From Lytechinus variegatus (taxonomy: Eukaryota; Echinodermata; Echinoidea; Temnopleuroida; Toxopneustidae): a stretch of DNA of 64,000 bases. The first letter of the stretch is position 1. Every line of letters begins with the position of its first letter. Both the position numbers and the translations under genes were made by a program. A model generated the notes under the pieces. It saw nothing but the letters and a program-made list of their open reading frames with translations. It made no database searches and was not told the origin of the DNA. Below, piece by piece: positions 13,101-25,100 of this stretch. Location of the stretch: contig NC_054746.1 in the NCBI RefSeq assembly GCF_018143015.1, positions 40,364,687 through 40,428,686 of the forward strand, given 5' to 3'.

Positions 13101-16100
13101 AACCCAGAATTTTATCTAGATTTGGATTTTCAAATTGATGACTTTAAAGATGAAGAGAATGATGATGAAGTGAACAACACAGTGACGTAGTTGGAGGTAA
13201 ATTGGGGGAACTATGCCGATGATGATGATGATGATGAAAATTCAACTTGCCTGATCACAAGTCATGTACATGCCGATTCGCTACCAATTCATGCAGCTGC
13301 TGCTACAAGTGCTAGCTACACTGCGCGGGTCAAATTAAATCCATGAAAATGAATAACCACATCCAGACAGAGTCTATCATAAAAAGGAAAATAATGATAT
13401 AACTGTACTACAAACAAGTGAATAATCCGAACCTGAAGGCAAATCAACTCAACGAATAGCAGCAGACGATATGCACCGACGATAAACTTCATGTGGCTGG
13501 GAAAGATTGTCACTCGTTCTGTTAGATGTAATTTGTAACTCATTAATTTGACAAAATTACGAAACTCGGGGAATTATTTATGAAAATATAGTAACATCTC
13601 TTATTGTTTTTTGTATTACGATAAAACCTTTTTTGAAGGAAAAAACGTTTAGGTAAACTACACATAAAAGATCATCCTCCAACATGCGTAGCTTGTATGT
13701 CATTGCAAACAAACCATCTAAAACATACACGTATATTCCTTCCTTGCTCGCCTTGCTGATTGAGAGCTGTGCAACACGTGCATAGATCTATTCTCTCAGT
13801 CTCAGCCGAGGCGAGCAAACAATACGGCATGTGTTGTTGTGATGGTTTGTTTACGATCACATAATGATGGGGATGATCTTTTACATCTAATTTTAATTTA
13901 CCTCAACGTTTTCCTTCAAAACAGGTTTTATCGTAATTCAAAAAATGATAAGAGATGTTACTATATTTTTATATAAATAAATAATTCCGAGAGTTTCATA
14001 ATTTTGTCAAATTAATGAGATAAAAGTTTCATCTAACAGAACGAGTGACAATCTATCCCAGCCACATGAAGTTTATCGTCAGTGCATATGCCATATCGTC
14101 TGCTACTATTCGTTGATGCGCCTTCAGGTTCGGATTATTCACTTGTTTGTAAGTACAGTTATATCATTATTTTCCTTCTTATGATAGACTCTGTCTGGAC
14201 GGTGGTTATTTATGTTCAGCATGAATTCAATTTGGCCCGCGCGGTGTAGCTAGCACTTCCAGCACTTCCAGCATGTATGAATTGGTAGCGAATCGGCATG
14301 AACATGACTTCACTTGTGATCGTGTTGCAAGTTGAATTTTCATCATCATCATCGGCGTAATTCCCCCAATTTACCTCCAACTACATCACTGTGTTGTTCA
14401 CTTCATCATCATTCTCTTCATCTCAAAATCATCAATTTGAAAATCCAAATCTAGATAAAATTCTGGGTTTTCTTTAGATCATTTCGGGATCGAAGTATTC
14501 AGTGACAATGTGGAGAAAATGTACCCTTGCAACAGGTTTTGCATGCAAGTGGAGCTTCACGTGGGAGAGCCAATCACGCCTCTCGTACAGACAGTGACGT
14601 CATAAAAAAATCCCCAATTTCGCGGACGTAATTCTGCGTGTTTGAAGCATTCAGAGAGAGAACTTTAAACTATCAATTAACTGAGTTTCATCGGTCTCCA
14701 TCATAAATGATGTACACCATCGTGTTCTCCTTATTTTCTCCTTTATTGTGATATATTATTCTCCTTTTTTACGATTTTCAATATATTTCTACTTTAAATT
14801 GATTGATAATAGTAATAATAATAACGTTTTATTTACCCAGGGTAGCCACTTCAGTTAGGAAACTGTTGTACCAGCGGGCCCTGCATAACATAACATGTTA
14901 TCATTACCCTTCTCCAATCTAAATGCTGAGCGCCTAGCAAGAAGGCAGAAGGTCCCATTTTTATAAGTCTTTGGTATGACTCGGCCGAGGATCGAACCCA
15001 CGACCTCCCGGTCATGAGGCGGACGCTCTACCGCTGAGCCACCATGCCCGATTGGCATTTAAAGGCATTAAAAAAATTACAATGTTCGAACTTACCCCGC
15101 ATTCCAACTAACCCCGATCTCCCCTAAAGGGGAATGAGAAAAACACAGAGAATGTTTGTTTGTTTTAAATTCTTTTTAAAGCATTGTTTAAAAGGTATGC
15201 TCCGGGCTAAAAATATTTATGTCTATAAATAGAATAAAATTCACAGAGCAAAATGCTGACAATTTTATCAAAATCTGAGAACGAATATTGAAGTTAGTTT
15301 AGCAATATATTTTGAAAACATGATGTAGTGAATGTCCTTGCAGACGGTAGCCTTTTTATCAAAGTGGAGACAATGGCAGAGTGGATTCAAACTCATAACT
15401 TTGCAATTATGAGTCCAATGCTCTAACCACTAGATCACACAACCGTTTATATGCACGTCATGAATATTCATAAGATGAGCTGATGATGTCACATCCCTAC
15501 TTTCATTTTTCTGATGTTATTACATGAAATCACAATTGTTTCATTTTTTCATACATGTGTGAATGGTATATCTCCCTTATAATGAAATAAGTTGCAGCAA
15601 TGAATATCTAATGCACTTAATCAGTTATTCCAATATTTTTGGTTCTTGTAGGAAAGAATTTAACAAACCTAATTTTGTATGTGATAACCATAGAGATGTT
15701 ATTGACACTAGAGGGCGAACTTCATCAAATTGCTGTGAATCCATGATAGGGGCGGCCGCCATCTTAAAGAGGGCAAAAAATAGGTTGCTGTACGTGCATT
15801 ACCTATGATGTAGATCAGGGCTTGGTCTGAAGTTTCCCCTCCTTTCAGTTAATTTTGAGGAAATCATGCCGGGATCGTGTGCTGCTTTCGGCTGTACATC
15901 CAGAAGGAAAAAAGGCCGGTTTATTAAATAGGAATAACAAACTAGAATTCATTGTCCATTAAGTAGAAATCATACGGTGAATGACTGATAATCCCATTAA
16001 ATACAATATTGGAGACTATGCGATGTTAGCTATATTAAACACCACAGGTGTTAAGTTTAACATCAGCCCAATCAATAAAGGACCACACCATCTGGTGTTG

Positions 16101-19100
16101 GAGTTACACTGCCACTGGTGTTAAGATTACCAACATTTAGGATGCTAAAATATATCAACACCAGTCTTGGTATTCGATTTGAACACGAGTCGGAGAATGT
16201 TATGAAGTTGACACCATTTGGTGTTCATTTGACAACCTCGAACACCTGCAGAAACGAAAATTTAAACGAAAGTTTAAATCACCCATTGGTGTAAAAAAAA
16301 ACAAAAAAACACCAGCTTTGGTGTTGTTTCACGGTTCGGATTCACACCATTTGGTGTCCGATTTCAAGTTCTTCAACACAGGTCTGCAGCCTGACGGTGT
16401 AACTTAACACTAGGGTATTTTTTTTTAAATATATACCCCAACAACAGACAGTGTTGAGTTACTCCAGTGAAGTGTAACTTCAACAATAATTTTTGTTAAA
16501 ATATTTCTATCCAACACCTGTCACGGTGTTGTTTCAACACAGTATATTGCTTGAACACTGAGTGTCAAATGAGCACCAAATAATGAGAACCTATGAACAC
16601 TCTAAAGTTGACCTTATCTGACACCCTTGTCATGGTACATGTATATGCTATATGATGGCTTATAATATTGAATAACTACTACTCAGTCGACCTCGTCGTT
16701 TTCCCCCTGTTTTCTGGATGTTCAGTCCATCTCCTTTATAAAATATGCATGGTTATCATATATTTTAACATAAAAATGTTTTGCCTTGTGATTTTAACGT
16801 TGCATACAGCATTAAATTGAAAATATAATGTAAAAAAGTGAAATATGTGATATTCTCCCATAGAGCCGTGTGTTATAAATCCGCGCTCTTGCCCTCTTTA
16901 AGATGGCGGCTGCGCAATACATGGAATCACAGCCGCATTACGCGCGCGTCAATGCGAGCGATTACTCTAGTGTCAATAATATACATCTCTATGATGATAA
17001 TATACAAAAGAACAAGTGGGGATATCGCACAGTAGAAAGGCACAAATTTTAGGTTGTTTCCTACAAGAAAAAAAGGGGTCTTCAACACAAACTTTGTCAT
17101 TTTTTACCTAAAAAAATGACAAGCCCCCCCCCAAGAGGTTTGCAAAAAAATTTGGGGCGAGGTTGGGTATCAAAAAAATTTAGGGGGGGGTCGAACCCCT
17201 GTCACACCACCGCCCCCCACCCCTGTGTATGCTACTGATATGGCATCATCAGTTCGCTCAATGAATACTTATAAAGACTTGCCGAGAACTGTTTCACCGG
17301 AATAATGCAAATCTTTAAATTGCCATAAATTTGTTATCCCTTGTCCGGTTTTGATCAAATATTCACTGGTTTGTTTTTTGTCAGATTTTTCTTAATGCAA
17401 ATCATTTTATTTTCAGCCTGTAGTACCACTTTAAATGCATTGATGTATTTAATGTTTTATTATGAGTTTGTCGATTTCAAGAAAGAACAAATCAAAATTG
17501 TTTCATGAACACATAATGGTGTTATTTTTCAAAATCACTTTAATGTAATGTATGTAAACAAGTTAGGAACTCCAATATATAGCATCAAATCTAATGTAGA
17601 GTTTTTTGTATCTTATTTTCACCCCTTGAAGTAAGTGGAAAGGAGACAAAACATCTGTGTATTCAATCTGTATTTGTCCGGGAGGAACTACAATGCTAAG
17701 TGCAGGCAGAACAATCCAACTCTGGAATCTTCACACCAAAGCTGTCTTAAAAGTAAGTTATCTTATGATTTGGTTGATTATGCATTTCAAGTTTATGTAC
17801 TCTGCATGATTATCTTATTGTTATGATGGTCATCTATCAATTGTGTATCAGTTTTATTATTCCCTCATCTTTATTCCTCCTCTTGTTTTAATCTTCAATT
17901 ACTTTTTTATCAAAGTCTGTTAGATTAAGGAATTTCTTTATTCTGTCAGAATTTCTGTTTGTATTGATACAATTTCATGACATCACTCACTTTTTGTGTT
18001 CATAACATGGATTTTTTTTTTCTTGGGGGGGGGGGGGGGCGAGGGCAGGGGGCCTCAATGCATAATTGATTTAGTATAACCATCCATTTCCTCTCTAGAA
18101 ATTCACTGGTCATGCCAGCCCTGTGACTAGACTGAGGGTGGTACCAACATTTTCACCAGATTCGGAGAAAGATGATCCTCTGGACTCGGTTGAAGGACTC
18201 TATTTCATGTCATCAGCTGTTAGTGATAGAATTGTGAATGTTTGGTGAGTATGGTAGTCTTTCTGTAATGTGCCACTATACTACCAGAGTGATCACAGAT
18301 TTCTAGGCCTGGGTCTAATGGATAATTCAAACTTAGCATTTGTCTTAGGTTTCAGTGAATTGGAAAGTATTCATATTTTTGTATCTTATATTTTGGAATA
18401 GTTGAGAATTTCCAGTATGATTCACTATTTCAGAGTGTTATGAAAATTTGAGACACTTAATTTGTACTCCATCTTGGAAAAATCACTATCTTTGATTATA
18501 GTGGAGCTGATACTCATAATATTACATCCAGGATAGTGGCATTTTTTATTGTAAACATTAAACAGTTTGATTTAGCTTTCATTCATTTGTACTTTTTACA
18601 GTTAAATGTACTTAAAGGTTTAATCTTGTATTAAAGGGCCCAGCCACTGACAAATCATGGGGAAATTGAATCAATACGAAATTTGCAAAAGGCCAATTGA
18701 CTTGCATAATATAATCCGTCCGTCATGAGCGCCGTCCGACTAATGTGATAAAAGTTCGGACAGCACGAATTTGACCGAACTCATGATGGTTATTTACTTC
18801 GGATCATTGCAGTTCCAGTTTCCAACAATCCCAATTCCTAGACTCAAAGCAGGTCTCTTTATTTTAAACCAAAATAAATAACCTCCGTGAAGTTACATGT
18901 TTCAAAGTGAAAACTCGAAGGTTAATTCTGGTTGGTTAGTCTACTAGGTACTGCTCTCATGCTCTACTAAAAGACCTCCCAGGCATGTCGGTGTCTAGTA
19001 CTTTACACCCCAGGCATGCAGCTTCAGCCAAGTGAAAGACTTGAATCCCTTCTCTGTTCTGAGATAAGCCTTGATTTCCCCACGATTTGTCAATGAAATG

Positions 19101-22100
19101 TAGCTTTAATCGGTTGCTAATCAATGATGAGAACCCATGCACCACGCATATTACCTGTGAATGATAAAACATGTCTACCACAGAAACCACTGAGATTGTA
19201 GCAACCATCAAATGTTATACTGGAAATGCCTAGGTGTTAAACAGTCAATAAAAGATGTGTTTTGAATATTAAATTATATTTTGTCTTCTAGGCAAATTAA
19301 GTCGGGCAGTAAGGACAAGGCTCCTCTTGCCTCATTTGCTGTTCCAGATGAGCCCAGTGATTTTGATGTCTGTGTGTCTTCAAATTCGGTAATTATTTAT
19401 TTTTTATTTATTTATTAAAAAAAATTGATGTGACATTTCTAACAAGAGGTGTGATGAATATCAACAATATAATGATTTGCTGTTGGTGTATTAGTTTTTA
19501 ACATGGGAACTGATATGGGATGAATACACATTTATGCTGCATGGTTACTGTATTGCTATTCAGGGTAGAAATTAATAATTATTTTTTAGGGGTTATCTTT
19601 CCACATTGGGGCAATAACAGAATTTGGGGGGGATGTTTCTTTCATTTAAGGGCTATTTCTTAGGAGCAACAAGCATTTATGCAGTAAATACAAAAATCAT
19701 TACTCTGCCATTGTTAAAATATTGGTTTTCTAAATAATCTTGAAAATTGTTTGTGACAGTTCTTGGGGTGACTCTTGAAAGAATAATCACCGCAAAGCAT
19801 GCATTTTGGGGGAATTTTAGAGATGATTTTGGCTGTCATGAATGCTAAATCTCTTGACACCGTTATGTCTTTCCTACGCTGGGTCTATTGCTTAGTTGCT
19901 TACTGTTTTTATGTAAATGTTAGTTGTATTGATCTCAAACTCAGTATGAACAGAATGACCACTCAAGTGCTGTATACTTGTATTGATAAATGAAAATGTT
20001 CAAAATATTTCTGGTAGAAAAGTTGTCATTGCTTAGAAATTCGCAAAATAAGCAGAAGTAGCAAAACAAGCATGCTCCTTATTTTTGACAGGACATTACA
20101 TTTCATTATATCTTCTTAGTTTCATTATCCTTCATGTATTCGCTCATGTGGGAATAATCATAAAGTTTGACCCTTTGTGATCATTTGATGTTTTTGTAAT
20201 ATATTTTGTTATCACATTTCAGATAAATGATAAGCAGTGTGTTTTTTTTTGCATGCGAGTGATGTGACAATGTTTCCTCAGCTGAAACTAGATTTATTCT
20301 ATTTTCCTTGCAGGAGGTATACACTTCTGTAGTCTGTCAGTCAGGACAAGTCCACATATTCCAGACTGTACTTAATGGGTAAGCTGTAGAATACAAGAAA
20401 TCAGGAGAGTATTAAAGCCATGGGAGAAGGGGGGGGGGATATTGGTTGCTAATCAATGATGAGAACCCATGCACCACGCATATTACCTGTGAATGATAAA
20501 ACATGTCTACCACAGAAAACACTGAGATTGTAGCAACCATGATTAATAATTGATAATTTGTATTCATTCTTCCAAATGTCCGTAATCCCCCCCCCCCCCC
20601 CCCCTCTTCCCAGGGACTGAAAAGACTTTGAAATACCTTCTTCTGCATGACATTAATCTACATTTGTCACCACTCCCTGTACCTAGGACAAGATGTAGAT
20701 ATATGCTTGCAGGAATAGTCATGTGAATGTTGTGCACACAATTGGCTGACTATCTTCACCAAAGTTATATTGGAGCACCTTTAGGAACTTTGTGTTGATT
20801 GGTGACTTAACTAAGTATCCACTATCATTGTTATTATTTGATTCAGTGACACATGAAGAGCACAAATGGTATAATGATTGTCACAAGATTTTTATTATAA
20901 AACTTGATTGCTGTTATATCTGTTGATAAAAAGTGATTGATTTTGAAAGTCTGTCTTGTTTCTGATCATGCAGAAGGGCAAGAAAACCATTTCAAGCAAG
21001 ACATGTGGTCAACGTGACAACAGAGGGAAGCAAACTTTCTCCTGCAAGGCCTATTCCAATCCTGACATCACAACTTCATTTAGTTGAAGGTCAACCACAA
21101 CTCAAGATTGCCTATGGTGTCAATCTCAAGCCAGCTTTTGAATCATTAGTGAGTAAAATGATTTTGGGTTTTTTTAATCAGTGATTGTAATGACACTCTT
21201 CTGTACCAGGAGTACATTATTAACTATGACTTAAGGGGCAATGCAAGAAACTTAAAATCAAATGCAAGTCTATTTGGTCCCTAAATCATTCTTGTCTTGA
21301 AATTACTTGGCCAAGTAGCTGAGTGCTTCTGAATGTTATACATTTACATTGCTGCCAAGTAGTACAGATTTTCCATATTTAGTACTGAAAAATAGAAGAA
21401 TACAGATGGTTTTATGCAAAATATGATTTCTAAAGCTTTTGTTTTATGTGTTCTGTGGCATTTCTTTGAAAATACTGAAATGTGCTTGTTATGGTTGGCA
21501 GCTCTGCATTTATTGTCAACATAAGAGCAATTTATTTTTACCTGTGTTGATTCGTGGTAAAGAGAAATGCTTATGTTATGATTTACTGTGAATAATTAAG
21601 TATCTATAGTTTGTTTATTTAGCTTGACATTGATTTGAGATTTCAATGTTTGGAAAGGGTCTTTGGAAATATCACCTGAATGATTATTTGACTGTAAAAA
21701 CAGAAACAGTTTTTCAAGAGATTGGTTGCTAATCAATGATGAGAACCCATGCACCACGCATATTACCTGTGAATGATAAAACATGTCTACCACAGAAACC
21801 ACTGAGATTGTAGCAACCTAATAATTGTCCATTAGATATTCATTCCTATTGTCTATAAGATAACATTATTTGATGTTAAAAGTGCAAAGAATTGTTAAGT
21901 CTTTTTGGAGTAAATGATACCATTTGACGATATAATTGCCATCCCCTTTCGTTTTGTTACAGAGTTTAGATTCCAAAGAGAAAGAGATCTGTTTAATACG
22001 AGATGACCACTTACAAGCAGATAAGAAAAGAGATGAACCTGGAGACAGAGTGAGTATCGCAATTATTAATTGTTTAGAAGTGTGGGTATTGGTTGAAGAG

Positions 22101-25100
22101 ATCCTGAGAAATTATACAGATGTACTGACCTCTTATTATTTGTTTGTAGTATTTTGTACTGCGTAAAAGTAAAATTTGTCTTTGTAATATTTTGAAATAT
22201 TCACTGAACGACATGTCATCAGTTTTTCGCAGTAGAGATTTCTCACAAAAACAGCAAGGGGAATGCCATCCTCCAACTCATTTATGGAGAGAGGGTGCGA
22301 TACATCCTCAAAAATTGAAATGAAATTGTCACAAGAGAATAAACAAAATAAACAAAAATAATAAACCAAATATTTTGACGGTCAGATTAGAATGTAAAAG
22401 AATGCATTGCAATTTACTTGATTCTTACTATTAAACCTTCACCAATGATTAGGCCTTTAGTGTGAAGGCATCTTGTGCTTGCATCAAATACTGTTGCCTG
22501 TACACACCTGTGTTTTTATCATTCATTGTTTTAAAGTGAGTGGGTCTTCAGTTTTCCTGGACACTTTGACACTATTTGGATATAAATCACTCTTGATCAA
22601 ACCATGGTAGATCTTATGACAAGCAAACATAACGTAATGGCACTTGTGATCGCTTGCATGGTAAAGTAATTATGTCACATTTCCTGGCCTGACTCTGTTG
22701 CCCAAGGCTTAATGAGGCTTGGAAAGTTTGAAGAATTGTTGATGGGACACCAAGTTTGCTTTTTCCTAAGGATATCCCTGTTACAGGTATTTCCAATACA
22801 TTTTACAAAGTCTGGGGTCAGGAAATAAAAATCCATTCTACATGAAAGCCAACTCCCCACTGACTTAATACTTTAACTTTGAAGATAGCCAAGTAACTAC
22901 TACTACTGACAGGAATATATCTCCAAGGATTAAGGAGACCTTGCATAGGAGCTTCCCAAAGATGGAAGTCATTAAATTTTGGACCATGTACAAGAACAAA
23001 ATGCGAAGACTGGGAGAAATTATTCAATATATTCAGAATACGCAAAATGTGCTTTTATTCATATTAGCCTAGAGACAGTCAGATGGTGCAATAAAGTTTA
23101 GCACCATTTTGGGGAAACTTTCAATTGGATATAAAGGAACAGAAACCTATTTCCCAATCAGATTTCTAATGTAAATGGTTTTTCTAATCATGACATCATA
23201 TTGAACCAATTCTCAAGATTCTTGTGCAACAGCACTCTTAAAAATCCACATCTGCAGATTCTTGTGCAACAGCACTCTTAAAAATCCACATGTGCAGATT
23301 CTTGTGCAACAGCACTCTTAAAAATCCACATCTGCAGATTCTTGTGCAACAGCACTCTTAAAAATCCATATCTGCAGATTCTTGTGCAACAGCACTCTTC
23401 AAAATCCATATCTGCAGATTCTTGTGCTACAGCACTCTTCAAAATCCACATCTGCAGATTCTTGTGCAACAGCACTCTTCAAAATCCATATCTGCAGATT
23501 CTTGTGCAACAGCACTCTTCAAAATCCATATCTGCAGATTCTTGTGCTACAGCACTCTTCAAAATCCACATCTGCAGATTCTTGTGCAACAGCACTCTTC
23601 AAAATCCATATCTGCAGATTCTTGTGCAACAGCACTCTTCAAAATCCATATCTGCAGATTCTTGTGCAACAGCACTCTTCAAAATCCACATCTGCAGATT
23701 CTTGTGCAACAGCACTCTTCAAAATCCACATCTGCAGATTCTTGTGCAACAGCACTCTTCAAAATCCATATCTGCAGATTCTTGTGCAACAGCACTCTTC
23801 AAAATCCACATCTACAGATTATTGTGCAACAGCACTCTTCAAAATCTATGTGTGGTTATTGTTTGAAGAGATCCTGAGAAATTATACAGATGTACTGACC
23901 TCTTATTATTTGTTTGTAGTATTTTGTACTGCGTAAAAGTAAAATTTGTCTTTGTAACATTGCATCTATGTGCATGGATTTTTATTTGTACCCAATACAT
24001 ATGCATTTTTAGCCTTTGAGTACTATAAAGACTGATTATTGTGATTTGATATCCATCATTGTGTTAACCAAAGACGTACAGTGCTAGAATCCACCAATGC
24101 ATCAGTAAAAAAAAGTGACGGCCTTTCAATATTCTTTATTGAGTGCAAATGTTTGATTCACATGAACAGGTGAAAAGACCAATAACATCAGGTGATGTGA
24201 CAGTATTGGGTCCAAACAACATGGCACCTAGTCGACCAATTCAGGGACTTGAAGAACCGTCAAAATCAGCGCGGAAGAAGGCTAAAAGGAAATCTCTTAG
24301 AACAGAGGTAATTGTATGAAGTAATATAAATATTTCCTGGATCGCACCTGTTGAAGCGTAGTTCGAGCCTGAAATTGATTTTGATTAAGGCTTTGTGAAA
24401 AATAATTAGTTTCAGAGCAGAATTTGTTCTTATTAAAATTAAGTCTGTCATATAATACAAAATTTAAACTTTCCATCAACCAAGTGGGTCTCTTGAAAGA
24501 AGATTACAAAGCAGGATTTTCACTAATCTTGCTTTAATTCATGGCCCATAATGTAATGTTAATGTTGTATTCTGTATTGACGCATCCATATTTGTTCTGT
24601 TTCTTTGCAATTGGAGTAACTGCCATCTTGGGGCGAAATAAGGAAAGAATGGTAGTTCAGTTTTGCGCTGACATTCTTTTTGTCTGTAAAAATCTTTTTT
24701 TTTTTTTTTTTGCTGTAGTGGTGCTTTTGTTGCCAAATAAAATGGGGAGGGGGTAGCTTGCACCGTTTTGTATTATTGTATTCAATATGTGTTGTGATAC
24801 CCATCGACATCAAATTTTTAGGCAAGGTAATTGATGATAGATTTTCCATTAGCAAAGGTAGCCTCCATTCAGATACATAACTGTGATTGTATATATGTAC
24901 AACATGACAGCCGTGTAACAAACGGAGGTAGACTAAACCCAAGAACCATCTCCACCTGTCCTAGCCTTCACCACGCTAATGACAGACTAAGTAGAGTTCT
25001 ACATTTCATTTTTGATTCATTCAATGATTTACCAGCTTATTTGCATATTAACTTTTATATAGAGAGATTTGAAAATTAATAAGACTATCACTTTGTTTTG

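Larger units (their letters stand above)
10772..15124. mobile_element. 4.35-kb TA-flanked DNA transposon, non-autonomous, composite (WDR43 intron 3)
   Basis: Left terminus GGGGAGAGCAGGGTTAGTTG and right terminus (reverse complement) GGGGAGATCGGGGTTAGTTG belong to inverted repeats of about 47 bases that both run on into ACATTGTAA. TA flanks both ends (10770-10771, 15125-15126), consistent with a TA target duplication. Motifs GTAAGTTGGAAC / GTTCCAACTTAC recur inside in both orientations (near 11174, 11322, 11345, 11367, 12438, 12478). It contains a large palindrome (12971-14603) and a tRNA-derived SINE. I found no transposase. A Tc1/mariner-type mobiliser would fit the TA, but this is inference. 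Confidence 0.7.
15641..17072. mobile_element. Fold-back element carrying a THAP-like remnant (WDR43 intron 3)
   Basis: The left arm (15641-15790) contains TTCTTGTAGGAAA, CATAGAGATG, TTGACACTAGAG and GCCGCCATCTTAAAGAGGGC. The right arm (16885-17072) contains the reverse complements of all four in mirrored order. Arms are ~150-190 bases with indels. Inside lie a THAP-like start and a cluster of ACACC/GGTGT hairpins. It is plausibly a deletion derivative of a THAP-bearing (P-element-type) transposon, by inference. Confidence 0.6.

Noticed and set aside
14985..15051. A functional tRNA-Met gene
   Set aside because: A and B boxes are good, but the stems are imperfect and a SINE body and tail follow.
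22081..22187. Box C/D or standard H/ACA snoRNA
   Set aside because: No RTGATGA/CTGA pair, and I could not draw two H/ACA hairpins with an H box; left as unassigned duplication.
23214..23850. CRISPR-like array
   Set aside because: Units are contiguous without spacers and the DNA is animal intronic.
23342..23936. Three overlapping open frames of 151-184 codons
   Set aside because: They are the 40-bp tandem array read in three frames; the repetitive translation has no domain and lies in an intron.
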